The position numbers and the translations under genes are program-made. DNA of 52,485 nt, from NCBI GenBank assembly GCA_949745755.1, contig CATJZL010000053.1, positions 1 through 52,485 on the forward strand. The letters run 5' to 3'. The notes under the pieces were generated by a model that saw nothing but the letters and a program-made list of their open reading frames with translations, was not told the DNA's origin and made no database searches. Shown piece by piece: positions 1-7,789 of the stretch. This stretch comes from UBA2730 sp022793235 (GTDB lineage: Bacteria > Bacillota_I > Bacilli_A > RF39 > UBA660). The stretch's first letter is position 1. Each line of letters opens with the position of its first letter.

Positions 1-91
1 GAAAGTGGGGTACACCTGTTCCCATCCCGAACACAGAAGTTAAGCCACTTATCGCCGACGATAGTGAATGCGAAAATAGGATGTTGCCAAG
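1..91 (+). rRNA. rrf: 5S ribosomal RNA, 3' part
   Basis: This is the 3' four-fifths of a 5S rRNA; its first bases lie before the window. The highly conserved internal stretch with CCCATCCCGAACACAGAAGT and TAAGCCACTT is directly readable, and the 3' end pairs in the usual way (ATAGGATGTTGCCA). The 3' boundary is estimated from typical 5S length. It marks the end of an rRNA operon transcribed toward the right, the same direction as most genes here. Confidence 0.93.
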
Positions 92-136
92 ATTTTTTTT
101 GTTTGTATTTAATTATTTATATATATTTCGTTGATC

Positions 137-160
137 AGTTGATTCTTGTCAACTTTTTTT
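137..160 (+). terminator. rRNA operon terminator
   Basis: A perfect 6-bp stem AGTTGA / TCAACT with the loop TTCTTG is followed by a T-run, which is the form of an intrinsic terminator. It sits about 45 bases after the 5S rRNA and likely ends the rRNA transcript. Reading frames across this stretch are AT-rich noise and are not called as genes. Confidence 0.75.
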
Positions 161-222
161 GTGTATTTTTATTTTTTCTTTCTTTTTTCCTTTTGTTTAT
201 AATTTTTTTCATTTTATTTTTT

Positions 223-284
223 TGTGGAAATTCTTCCGTGACAACATGTAAGATCGAAATACTTTTCCACAAAAATGTGGAAAA
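223..284. promoter_or_regulatory. cluster of three DnaA-box-like 9-mers
   Basis: TGTGGAAAT lies at 223-231. A perfect inverted pair, TTTTCCACA at 263-271 and TGTGGAAAA at 276-284, is separated by four A. All three read as one- or two-mismatch versions of the DnaA box TTATCCACA. The inverted pair can equally be read as a 9-bp RNA hairpin with an AAAA loop, but no T-run follows it, so it is not a standard terminator. Role inferred only: DnaA binding or transcript structure between the rRNA operon and tsaE. Confidence 0.4.
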
Positions 285-339
285 CAAATAGAAAATTGAC
301 AGAAGAAACTAAAATATGTAATAACTATTTACTTTTATA

Positions 340-369
340 TTGAATATTTTATTTTACCTTTGCTATAAT
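340..369 (+). promoter_or_regulatory. promoter of the tsaE operon
   Basis: TTGAAT at 340-345 and TATAAT at 364-369 are separated by 18 bases. Transcription should begin near 376. That favours the tsaE start at 386 over the in-frame ATG at 374. Confidence 0.65.
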
Positions 370-385
370 AAGAATGGTGATAGGA

Positions 386-838
386 ATGGATTATAAAATA
401 ACAGTATATAATGAACAAGATACAATTGAACTTGCTCAAAATATTGAATCAGAAAAATTCAAAAATATGGTCATCTGTCTAGATGGAGACTTAGGTAGTG
501 GGAAAACTGTATTTACAAAGGGATTTGCAAAGTCTTTAGAAATAAAAGAAGATGTTACCTCTCCGACTTTTACTATTATAAAAGAATATACATCAGGAGA
601 ATTACCCCTATATCATATGGATGTATATCGTTTAGATGGAAAAGTAGAAGATTTAGGGCTAGAAGAATACTATCAAAAAGGTGGAGTTTGTATTATAGAA
701 TGGTCTGAAACAATTAGAGATTATTTGCCAGAAGAAAGACTTGATATTCGTATAAAAGTAGTAGGAGAAGAAAAAAGAGTAATCATAATTACCCCTCATG
801 GTACAAAATACGAAGATGTATGTGAGGCAATATTATGA
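386..838 (+). CDS. tsaE: tRNA t6A biosynthesis ATPase TsaE
   Basis: TsaE is the small P-loop ATPase that works with TsaB and TsaD to make N6-threonylcarbamoyladenosine at position 37 of ANN-decoding tRNAs in the cytoplasm. The protein is about 150 residues, the usual family length. A clear Walker A, GDLGSGKT, lies near residues 34-41, followed by SPTFTIIKEY and the DVYRL motif typical of the family, and a late WSE motif. I chose ATG 386 because the -10 box at 364-369 predicts a transcript start near 376; ATG 374 would add four residues (MVIG). It is the first gene of a tightly packed four-gene cluster and overlaps tsaB by 4 bases (ATGA). Nothing appears damaged. Confidence 0.93.
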   Translation: MDYKITVYNEQDTIELAQNIESEKFKNMVICLDGDLGSGKTVFTKGFAKSLEIKEDVTSPTFTIIKEYTSGELPLYHMDVYRLDGKVEDLGLEEYYQKGGVCIIEWSETIRDYLPEERLDIRIKVVGEEKRVIIITPHGTKYEDVCEAIL

Positions 839-1479
839 GAATCTTATACATAGATACTTCTTCTACTTTTTTATATACTGGAATAATAGAAGACAATAAA
901 TTACTTATTGAAATCCAAGAAAAATTAGAACAAAATTTATCCAAAGATACAGTTCCTAAAATAGCATCCATGTTTAAAACAATCAATTTAAAACCAAAAG
1001 ATATAGATAAAATAATTGTAGTAGATGGGCCTGGATCATTTACAGGAATAAGAATTGGAATAACAATAGCAAAAGTCTATGCACATAGTCTAAATATCAA
1101 AATAACATCGATAACAAGTTTAGAAGCAATGGCAATATCAATAAATACAAATAATTATAAAGTACCAGTAATTGACGCTAGAAGAGGATATATCTATTCA
1201 GCAATTTTCGATAAAAATATGAAAGTAATTATGGAGCCACAACACATAAAAATAAATTTATTAGAGATAAAATTACAAGATATAGATAACTATATAATCA
1301 TCACAAATGATGAGGTTAAAATAGAGGGTATAAAAACAACTTATAAACCAAATATTTTAAAAATAGTGGAAAAATATCAAAATAAGGAGAATATAAATCC
1401 ACACAGTGTAAATCCAAATTATTTGAAATTAACAGAGGCAGAAGAAAGTTTGATAAGTAATGATAGAAAGGCTAACTAA
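835..1479 (+). CDS. tsaB: tRNA t6A biosynthesis protein TsaB
   Basis: TsaB is the inactive ASKHA-fold partner of TsaD in the bacterial threonylcarbamoyl-transfer complex. The 214-residue protein begins with ILYIDTSS and has the hallmark DGPGSFTGIRIGI segment near residues 64-76, both standard for the family. Length is slightly short but normal. It starts within the last codon of tsaE (ATGA overlap) and its 3' end overlaps rimI by 20 bases, so the genes are probably translationally coupled. The C-terminal half is lysine and isoleucine rich, in line with the low-GC genome. Confidence 0.92.
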   Translation: MRILYIDTSSTFLYTGIIEDNKLLIEIQEKLEQNLSKDTVPKIASMFKTINLKPKDIDKIIVVDGPGSFTGIRIGITIAKVYAHSLNIKITSITSLEAMAISINTNNYKVPVIDARRGYIYSAIFDKNMKVIMEPQHIKINLLEIKLQDIDNYIIITNDEVKIEGIKTTYKPNILKIVEKYQNKENINPHSVNPNYLKLTEAEESLISNDRKAN

Positions 1480-1852
1480 AAAAAATATTGAACTATTAGA
1501 TTTTGATATTCTTTCAAAAGAACAAGTATTAAAAGAATTAAATGTAAATCCATATGCAAACTATCTTGTATATATAGAAAATAATAAAATAATAGCCTAT
1601 CTATACTACAGTTTCATATATGATAGAACTGAAATAAATATGATAGAGGTAAAAAAAGAAGAAAGAAATAAAAAAATAGGAACAAAATTACTAAAACAAT
1701 ATTTAGAAATAACAAAATGCCCATCAACATTAGAAGTAAATATAAAAAATTTACCAGCTATAGGACTTTATAAAAAATATGGATATAAAAAAGTAGCAAT
1801 CAGAGAAAAATATTATAATGGAGTAGATGGAATTCTAATGGAAAGAAAATAA
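1460..1852 (+). CDS. rimI: RimI-like GNAT N-acetyltransferase
   Basis: This 130-residue GNAT-fold protein occupies the position where Firmicutes keep rimI, between tsaB and tsaD. The acetyl-CoA loop is seen in EERNKKIGTKLL near residues 68-79, followed by the conserved LEVNIKNLPAIGLYKKYGYK block. RimI acetylates the N-terminus of ribosomal protein S18 in E. coli; the substrate in low-GC bacteria is less certain, so the symbol rests on synteny and fold. It overlaps the end of tsaB by 20 bases and lies 13 bases before tsaD. Confidence 0.82.
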   Translation: MIERLTKKNIELLDFDILSKEQVLKELNVNPYANYLVYIENNKIIAYLYYSFIYDRTEINMIEVKKEERNKKIGTKLLKQYLEITKCPSTLEVNIKNLPAIGLYKKYGYKKVAIREKYYNGVDGILMERK

Positions 1853-1865
1853 AAAAGGATAGTGA

Positions 1866-2882
1866 ATGAATATGAACCAAAAAGATATATATATATTAGG
1901 AATTGAAACAAGTTGTGATGAAACAAGTTTTTCAATAGTAAAAAATGGAAGAAAAGAAATAGCAACAGTAATTGCCTCACAAATAGATATTCACAAAAAT
2001 TATGGTGGTGTAGTACCAGAAATAGCAAGTAGAAACCATGTGAAAAATATAACAATGGTAATGGAAGAGTGCTTAGAAAAAGCCAACATGAAGATAGAAG
2101 ATATCGATGCTATTGGAATAACATATGGACCAGGATTAATAGGTTCCCTTTTAATAGGTCTAGAGGCAGCAAAAACACTATCTTTTATTTATGATAAACC
2201 CTTAATTCCAGTGCACCATATTGCAGGGCATATTTATGCCAATTCATTAGTAAAGGAATTAGAATTTCCTCTTTTGGCAATTGTTGTAAGTGGAGGACAT
2301 ACAGAACTTATAAAAATGACAGAACATTATAAATTCCAAAAACTAGGAGGGACCTTAGATGATGCAATAGGTGAATGTTATGACAAAGTAGCTCGAGTAA
2401 TGAACCTACCCTATCCAGGAGGACCAAAAATCGATAAAATATCTAAAAAAGGAAAAATAACCTACAAGCTTCCCTTACCATTAAACGATGATAGCTACAA
2501 TTTTTCATTTAGTGGACTAAAAAGTGCTGTAATAAATCTAACCCATAATGAGGAACAAAGGGGAAAGGAGATAAATAAAGAAAACCTAGCAGCAAGTTTT
2601 CAAGAAATTGCAGTAAAAAGTATCATTGTGAAAGCGAAAAAAGCAATTCAAAATGAAGAACTAAAACATATCATATTAGCAGGAGGAGTAGCAAGTTGTA
2701 CAAAACTAAGAGAAGAATTAGATAAGCTAGGAGAAGAATTAAAGGTAGATATGAGTTATCCACCAATAAAATATTGTACAGATAATGCAACAATGATTGC
2801 AGCTGCAGCATATTATGCCTATCAAGATGGTCGAAAAGCAGATCTGTATTTAAATAGTAAATCAAACGATAGACTATGTTAG
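1866..2882 (+). CDS. tsaD: tRNA N6-adenosine threonylcarbamoyltransferase TsaD
   Basis: TsaD transfers the threonylcarbamoyl group from its AMP ester to A37 of tRNA. The 338-residue protein has the signature LGIETSCDETSFSIV at its start, the metal-binding HHIAGH (H118 and H122), the VSGGHTEL phosphate loop, the LGGTLDDAIGE motif and the late GGVASC and CTDNATMIA motifs, so all catalytic parts are present. Two ATGs (1866 and 1872) could start it; GGATAG just upstream fits 1866. It closes the cluster and is followed by a terminator at 2911-2941. Confidence 0.96.
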   Translation: MNMNQKDIYILGIETSCDETSFSIVKNGRKEIATVIASQIDIHKNYGGVVPEIASRNHVKNITMVMEECLEKANMKIEDIDAIGITYGPGLIGSLLIGLEAAKTLSFIYDKPLIPVHHIAGHIYANSLVKELEFPLLAIVVSGGHTELIKMTEHYKFQKLGGTLDDAIGECYDKVARVMNLPYPGGPKIDKISKKGKITYKLPLPLNDDSYNFSFSGLKSAVINLTHNEEQRGKEINKENLAASFQEIAVKSIIVKAKKAIQNEELKHIILAGGVASCTKLREELDKLGEELKVDMSYPPIKYCTDNATMIAAAAYYAYQDGRKADLYLNSKSNDRLC

Positions 2883-2910
2883 GAGAAAATAAAGACAATG
2901 TAAAACATTA

Positions 2911-2941
2911 ACACTTAATCCAAATTTAAGTGTATTTTTTT
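2911..2941 (+). terminator. terminator after tsaD
   Basis: The 8-bp stem ACACTTAA (2911-2918) and TTAAGTGT (2926-2933) with a 7-base loop is followed by ATTTTTTT. This is a clear intrinsic terminator ending the tsaE-tsaD transcript. Confidence 0.85.
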
Positions 2942-2951
2942 ATAAAAAATC

Positions 2952-2979
2952 TTCGGATTATTAAAATGTATGCTATAAT
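2952..2979 (+). promoter_or_regulatory. promoter of the alcohol/aldehyde dehydrogenase operon
   Basis: An extended -10, TGC-TATAAT (TATAAT at 2974-2979), has a weak -35 TTCGGA 16 bases upstream. A strong ribosome binding site AAGGAGG at 2989-2995 follows, five bases before the ATG at 3001. Confidence 0.65.
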
Positions 2980-3000
2980 AAACATAATAAGGAGGATTAT

Positions 3001-4155
3001 ATGGCAAATAAAATAATACTAAATGAAACTTCATATTTTGGTAGAGAATCTAGAAAAGAATTAATAAATGAATTAAAAGCTAGAAATTTCAAAAAGGTAC
3101 TAGTAATAACAGATAGACCTTTAATAGATGCCAAGGTAACAGAAATGGTTACAAAAGAATTGGAAATGGAAAAAATCCCTTATGAAATATATTCAAAAAT
3201 AAAATCAAATCCTACTGTAGAAAATGTAAAAGAAGGTGTAAATATTTGTAAAAGTACAAATGCAGATGTCCTAGTAGCAGTAGGAGGGGGAAGTGTAATT
3301 GATACAGCGAAATGTATAAGTATTGTTATGACAAATAAAGAGTTTGAAGATATAATATCATTAGATGGAATGGCAAATACAAAAAATAAGGGTCTTCCTC
3401 TAATTACACTACCAACAACAGCAGGAACAGCAGCCGAAGTAACCATAAACTATGTAATAACAGATATGAAAAATACAAAGAAAATGGTTTGCGTTGATCC
3501 ACATGATATACCAGTAGTGGCAATTATAGATCAAGAATTAATGGATAAAATGCCAAAAAAATTAAAAGCAGAAACAGGAATGGACGCCTTAACACATGCA
3601 ATAGAAGGATATTTGACCAAAGCATCTTGGCTGATGACAGATATGTTTCATCTAAATGCAATGGCTTTAATTTTTAAGAACTTAGAAAAAGCAGTGAACG
3701 AGGAAGATAAAGAATCATTAGATAACGTCGCTTATGGACAGTATATTGCTGGAATGGGATTTTCAAATGTAGGTCTTGGAATAGTACATTCTATGGCACA
3801 CTCCTTAGGAGCATATTATGATACCCCACATGGATTAGCGAACGCAATACTATTACCATATGTCTTAAAATTTAATGGGAAAGTATGTCCAGAATTATTC
3901 AAAAATATGGCAGGAGCCTTAAATTTAGAGATAGATGGACTAGCAGATAACGAAATAGTAGATAAATTTGTTATGGAAATAAGAAGAATAGCAGAAAATA
4001 TAGGCATCCCCAAAACTTTAAAAGAAATAGGAATAAAAAAAGAGGACTTAGAAAAATTAGCAAATCAAGCAATAAATGATGTATGTACAACAGGAAATCC
4101 AAGAGAAACAACCAAAGAAGATATCTTAAATATTTATAAAGAAGCCTATGAATAA
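3001..4155 (+). CDS. iron-containing alcohol dehydrogenase
   Basis: This is a group III (Fe-type) NAD(P)-dependent alcohol dehydrogenase of 384 residues, the normal length. Visible motifs are the nucleotide-binding GGGSVID (residues 95-101), PTTAGTAAE (138-146), and all four metal ligands in their FucO-like positions: D195 and H199 in GMDALTHAIEGY, H263 in GLGIVHSMAHSLG, and H277 in PHG. It interconverts an alcohol or diol with its aldehyde or ketone; the substrate (ethanol, butanol, 1,2-propanediol or lactaldehyde) cannot be read from the sequence. It is the first gene of a three-gene operon with a FIST protein and an aldehyde dehydrogenase, which suggests the two enzymes act on a shared aldehyde. 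Confidence 0.93.
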   Translation: MANKIILNETSYFGRESRKELINELKARNFKKVLVITDRPLIDAKVTEMVTKELEMEKIPYEIYSKIKSNPTVENVKEGVNICKSTNADVLVAVGGGSVIDTAKCISIVMTNKEFEDIISLDGMANTKNKGLPLITLPTTAGTAAEVTINYVITDMKNTKKMVCVDPHDIPVVAIIDQELMDKMPKKLKAETGMDALTHAIEGYLTKASWLMTDMFHLNAMALIFKNLEKAVNEEDKESLDNVAYGQYIAGMGFSNVGLGIVHSMAHSLGAYYDTPHGLANAILLPYVLKFNGKVCPELFKNMAGALNLEIDGLADNEIVDKFVMEIRRIAENIGIPKTLKEIGIKKEDLEKLANQAINDVCTTGNPRETTKEDILNIYKEAYE

Positions 4156-4185
4156 GAAAAAGAAAGAAAATAAGGAGTTGGAAAT

Positions 4186-5349
4186 ATGTTAAAATCAAAA
4201 GTAGGATATAGTATGGCTGAAGATAGTTTTACATCTGGATTAACAACAGCAAAAGCCTCAATTATAGGAAATGAGTCGAAAGTAGGTTTTTTATATACTT
4301 CGTGTACTCAAAATGTAAGAGAAATAGTAAGAGGAGTTAAAAGTATAACCAATATGCCTGTAATTGGTTGTACATCAAGTGGGGCTATTATAGTACCAGA
4401 TGGAATTGTTGCAAGCAATCAGGGATTTTCAGGAATGCTTACAATGGCAGACCAAAATTTAACGGTAGGGGTAGCAGGCCATGAAGCAGGAGCAAACGCA
4501 AGATTAATAGGACGTGAGGTAGCGCTAGAAGCAGTAAGAAATGCAGGAATGAAAACAGCACCAGCTTACTTTTATATGGTGGCAAGTCCAAAAGAAGAAG
4601 AAGATTATTTAATGGGAATTCAAGATGTAATCGGAAGAGTACCAATGTTTGGAGGAAGCGCAGCAGATGACACAGTAGAAGGAAAATGGAAAATCATTTG
4701 TGACGATAAGGTGTTTTCAGATGGTGTAGCAGTTTGCTTTTTCTATACACAAAGTGATATCTTAACAGAATACACAGGAGCTTATCGTGAAACGAATATA
4801 TCTGGAATTATAAATAAAGTAGAACAAAATAGAACACTAGTAACAATAGATAACGAAATTTCTTTAAATAAATATGCTAGTTGGATTGGAACAACTCCAG
4901 ACAAATTAAGAGGAACAAAACTTTTAGAAGCATCAATACTACATCCATTAGGAATAAAAGATCCAATAGGAAATTTAATAGTAGTAAGACATCCAATGAT
5001 AGGAAATAGCAACAATACTATGAACATAGGAAATAAGTTAGTAGGAAATACTACTGCTATTTTACTAGAAACAACCATAGATGAATTAATAGATTCAACT
5101 GGAAATGCCCTAAGAAAAGTAAGAAACGACTTAGCAACAGATCCAGCAGCCTATATCTTAATTCATTGTGGTGGTAGAAAATTAGGCATAAAAGAAAGAT
5201 TACCTGAAGTACACAAACAATTAGTAAGAGAAGCAAATGGAACTCCATTCATATGTTGCTTTACCTTTGGAGAATATGGATATCATGAAAATTCAGCAAA
5301 TACCTGTGGTGGACTGATGTTATCCTTTACAGGCTTTGGAGAGGAGTAA
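4186..5349 (+). CDS. FIST-domain sensor-like protein
   Basis: The 387-residue protein carries a FIST N domain (about residues 15-200; motifs FLYTSC, PVIGCTSSGAI, FGGSAADD) and a FIST C domain (about 220-375; CFTFGEYGYHENS). FIST domains occur in signal-transduction proteins and are thought to bind small ligands; here the domain stands alone, with no kinase, HTH or methyl-accepting part, and no signal peptide or membrane segment. It lies 30 bases after the Fe-alcohol dehydrogenase and 5 bases before the aldehyde dehydrogenase, with its own GGAG ribosome binding site, so it is co-transcribed. A role in sensing or binding an aldehyde, alcohol or amino-acid-derived ligand is inference from context. 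It is the only gene of the operon that is not an evident enzyme. Confidence 0.85.
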   Translation: MLKSKVGYSMAEDSFTSGLTTAKASIIGNESKVGFLYTSCTQNVREIVRGVKSITNMPVIGCTSSGAIIVPDGIVASNQGFSGMLTMADQNLTVGVAGHEAGANARLIGREVALEAVRNAGMKTAPAYFYMVASPKEEEDYLMGIQDVIGRVPMFGGSAADDTVEGKWKIICDDKVFSDGVAVCFFYTQSDILTEYTGAYRETNISGIINKVEQNRTLVTIDNEISLNKYASWIGTTPDKLRGTKLLEASILHPLGIKDPIGNLIVVRHPMIGNSNNTMNIGNKLVGNTTAILLETTIDELIDSTGNALRKVRNDLATDPAAYILIHCGGRKLGIKERLPEVHKQLVREANGTPFICCFTFGEYGYHENSANTCGGLMLSFTGFGEE

Positions 5350-5354
5350 AGACT

Positions 5355-6791
5355 ATGAAAAACTTAATTGGTGGAGAAAGACTAGATGCTAAAAATAAAG
5401 ATATCATAAAAATAATCAATCCAGCTACTAAAGAAGAAATAGATACAGTTCCCAATTCAACGATAGAGGATGTAGATTTTGCAGTAAAAACAGCAAAAAA
5501 AGCACAGAAAGAATGGGCAAAAATATCTATATATAAAAGGGGAGAAATCATAGAAAAATTTTCACGGCTTGTAGATAAAAATAAGGAAGAACTGGCACTA
5601 TTATTAAGTAAAGAAACTGGAAAACCAATAAAAGAAGCAAGAGTAGAAATAGGAAATTGCAAAATATTTGCCAAAGGATATGTAGAAAAAGCAAAACATG
5701 AATATGGGAATGTAATACCAGCAGGAATAGAACAAGGACAAGAAAAAACAATACAAATCACAACTCAAGAGCCACTTGGAGTTGTAGCATGTATTATACC
5801 ATTTAATTTTCCATGTGATCTATTTGGTCAAAAAGTTCCATCTGCTTTAATTATGGGAAACTCTGTAGTAGTAAAGCCCTCTACTTGCAATCCTCTTACA
5901 GTTCACAAATATTGCGAATTATTACATGAAGCAGGAATACCAAATGGAGTAATAAACTGTATTTCAGGAAACGGTAAAATAGTAGGAGAGGCCTTATCAA
6001 AACATCCTGATGTAAATTTAGTAAGTCTTACAGGATCTACAAGTGTAGGAAGTACAGTAATGGCAAATGCAGCAAAAAATATAACTCATGTAATGCTAGA
6101 ATTAGGTGGGAATGATGCCTTCATTCTAGATAAGGAATCAGACATAGATTTAGCTGTTGAAGAATTAGTATGGGGTAGATTATATAATACTGGTCAAGTT
6201 TGCTGTGCAAGCAAGCGATTCTTAATTCATAAAGATAGAAAAGACGAATTTATGAAAAAAGCAATTGAAAGAATTTCCAAATTAAAAGTAGGCTATCCAC
6301 AAAATGAAGAAACAGATATAGGATGCCTAATAAACGAAGAGGCGGCTATAATGGTAGAAGAACAAGTTAGAAAAACCATAGAAGCAGGAGCAAGATTAAT
6401 AATTGGTGGAAGAAGAAAAGGTGCCTTTTTTGAACCAACTATCCTAGATAATGTAACAAAAGAAATGGAAGTTATGAAAGATATGGAAATATTTGGACCA
6501 GTAATTCCAATCTGTACTTTTGAAACCATTGAAGAGGCAATAGAAATTGCTAATAATTCCTCTTATGGACTATGTGGTAACATCATCACAAATAATATGA
6601 AAACAGCATTCAAAGTAGCAACAGAACTAGAAGTAGGAGGAGCAATTATTAATGGTGCAAGTTTCTATAGATCAGCAGAGATGCCATTTGGAGGATGGAA
6701 ACATTCTGGTTTAGGGAATGAAGGAATATCATCAACTTTAAAAGAAATGTCAAGAACGAAAACAATAGTACTAAAAAACATCTTAAATTAA
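5355..6791 (+). CDS. NAD(P)-dependent aldehyde dehydrogenase
   Basis: A 478-residue member of the ALDH superfamily, which oxidises an aldehyde to its acid. Seen motifs: PFNFP and VVKPS in the cofactor-binding domain, LTGSTSVG, the general-base glutamate E249 in LELGGN, the catalytic cysteine C283 in NTGQVCCA, and EIFGPVIP. It resembles lactaldehyde, succinate-semialdehyde or non-phosphorylating glyceraldehyde-3-phosphate dehydrogenases; substrate class cannot be decided by eye. It begins 5 bases after the FIST gene and is followed by a terminator. With the Fe-alcohol dehydrogenase it could dismutate an aldehyde to alcohol plus acid (inference). Confidence 0.92.
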   Translation: MKNLIGGERLDAKNKDIIKIINPATKEEIDTVPNSTIEDVDFAVKTAKKAQKEWAKISIYKRGEIIEKFSRLVDKNKEELALLLSKETGKPIKEARVEIGNCKIFAKGYVEKAKHEYGNVIPAGIEQGQEKTIQITTQEPLGVVACIIPFNFPCDLFGQKVPSALIMGNSVVVKPSTCNPLTVHKYCELLHEAGIPNGVINCISGNGKIVGEALSKHPDVNLVSLTGSTSVGSTVMANAAKNITHVMLELGGNDAFILDKESDIDLAVEELVWGRLYNTGQVCCASKRFLIHKDRKDEFMKKAIERISKLKVGYPQNEETDIGCLINEEAAIMVEEQVRKTIEAGARLIIGGRRKGAFFEPTILDNVTKEMEVMKDMEIFGPVIPICTFETIEEAIEIANNSSYGLCGNIITNNMKTAFKVATELEVGGAIINGASFYRSAEMPFGGWKHSGLGNEGISSTLKEMSRTKTIVLKNILN

Positions 6792-6795
6792 TAAA

Positions 6796-6822
6796 AATTC
6801 ACTCAAAATAGAGTGCTTTTTT
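6796..6822 (+). terminator. terminator after the aldehyde dehydrogenase
   Basis: CACTC (6800-6804) and GAGTG (6811-6815) form a short stem with the loop AAAATA, followed by CTTTTTT. The stem is short, but the T-run and position fit an intrinsic terminator. Confidence 0.6.
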
Positions 6823-6914
6823 ATTATTTAATAAATTTCACAGGATAGAGCAAAAAATATTTAAAAGCATACAATAAAGTGATATAATAAGAACGTATTT
6901 AGGAGTTGGTCAAA

Positions 6915-7682
6915 TTGGCAAAAGAAAAGACAAAAAAGTCACAAACTAGAGTAAAAAGAAACCAAAAATTATATAAGGACACAATAATTACAGAGAGTTA
7001 TGCCATCCATCATAGTATTATATTCCTTTTAATAATTAGCATATTAGCCAATGGTTTTACAATTTATCATTTTATAACGTTTAATCATAATAAAGTAAAA
7101 GTAGTGACAAAAACAAAGACAGAAATCCAAGAGAAGGTACCAGAAAATATTGTCTTTTTGGGAGACTCAATCACAAATAGATATGATTTAGAAAAATATT
7201 TTTCAGATATTAACATAGTAAACAGTGGAAAAGAAGGAAATAAAGCAACTGATATATTAGCAAGTATGAAAGAACGAGTATATGACTATAATCCATCTAA
7301 ACTATTTCTTTTAATAGGAACAAATGATTTAGACGAGTCAACTGAATTATCAGTGGAGGAAGTATACAACAATATTATTGAGATAATCAAGCAAATACAA
7401 GAAAAACGAAATAAGGCAGAAATTTATATTGACTCTCTTCTTCCTGTAAACAGTGATGTAAGATATTCTCCAGCTAGAGATAAAGATAATAATAAAATAA
7501 AGGAACTAAATGAAAAATTAAAAGAATATTGTAAAAAAAATAAATGCACATATATTGATATGTATAATGAATTTTTAGATGAAGATGAGCACCTTAGCCT
7601 AAAATATACAACTGATGGATTGCATCTAAATAACAAAGGATATGAAAAATTTACTGAGCTCATAAAAAAATATTTAAAATAA
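6915..7682 (+). CDS. membrane-anchored SGNH/GDSL hydrolase
   Basis: A serine esterase-type protein of about 255 residues with a basic N-terminus, one membrane segment (about residues 33-52) and an extracellular SGNH domain. Block I is VFLGDSIT with nucleophile Ser at about residue 85; block III is LIGTNDL, and block V is DGLHLNNKGYEKF with the Asp-His pair. Such enzymes often deacetylate or acylate cell-wall glycans. Start choice: the ribosome binding site AGGAG at 6901-6905 touches the TTG at 6906 but is 9 bases from the TTG at 6915, so 6915 is preferred; no ATG is suitable. A TATAAT at 6883-6888 gives a likely promoter. The acyltransferase gene follows. Confidence 0.85.
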   Translation: MAKEKTKKSQTRVKRNQKLYKDTIITESYAIHHSIIFLLIISILANGFTIYHFITFNHNKVKVVTKTKTEIQEKVPENIVFLGDSITNRYDLEKYFSDINIVNSGKEGNKATDILASMKERVYDYNPSKLFLLIGTNDLDESTELSVEEVYNNIIEIIKQIQEKRNKAEIYIDSLLPVNSDVRYSPARDKDNNKIKELNEKLKEYCKKNKCTYIDMYNEFLDEDEHLSLKYTTDGLHLNNKGYEKFTELIKKYLK

Positions 7683-7717
7683 AAAAATATAATAAAAAAG
7701 TAAAAAAAAAATTAGGT

Positions 7718-7746
7718 TTGTTTTAGAAAAATTTTCATGATATAAT
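7718..7746 (+). promoter_or_regulatory. promoter of the acyltransferase gene
   Basis: TTGTTT at 7718-7723 and an extended -10 TGA-TATAAT (7741-7746) are separated by 17 bases. A GGAGG ribosome binding site lies at 7779-7783. Confidence 0.7.
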
Positions 7747-7789
7747 CATTTTAAGAACAACATATAAAATCATCATATGGAGGTTATAT

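Noticed and set aside
64..291. 75-codon open frame overlapping the 5S rRNA end
   Set aside because: It starts inside the rRNA, crosses a terminator and a hairpin, and consists of low-complexity Phe/Leu/Ile from T-runs. No ribosome binding site.
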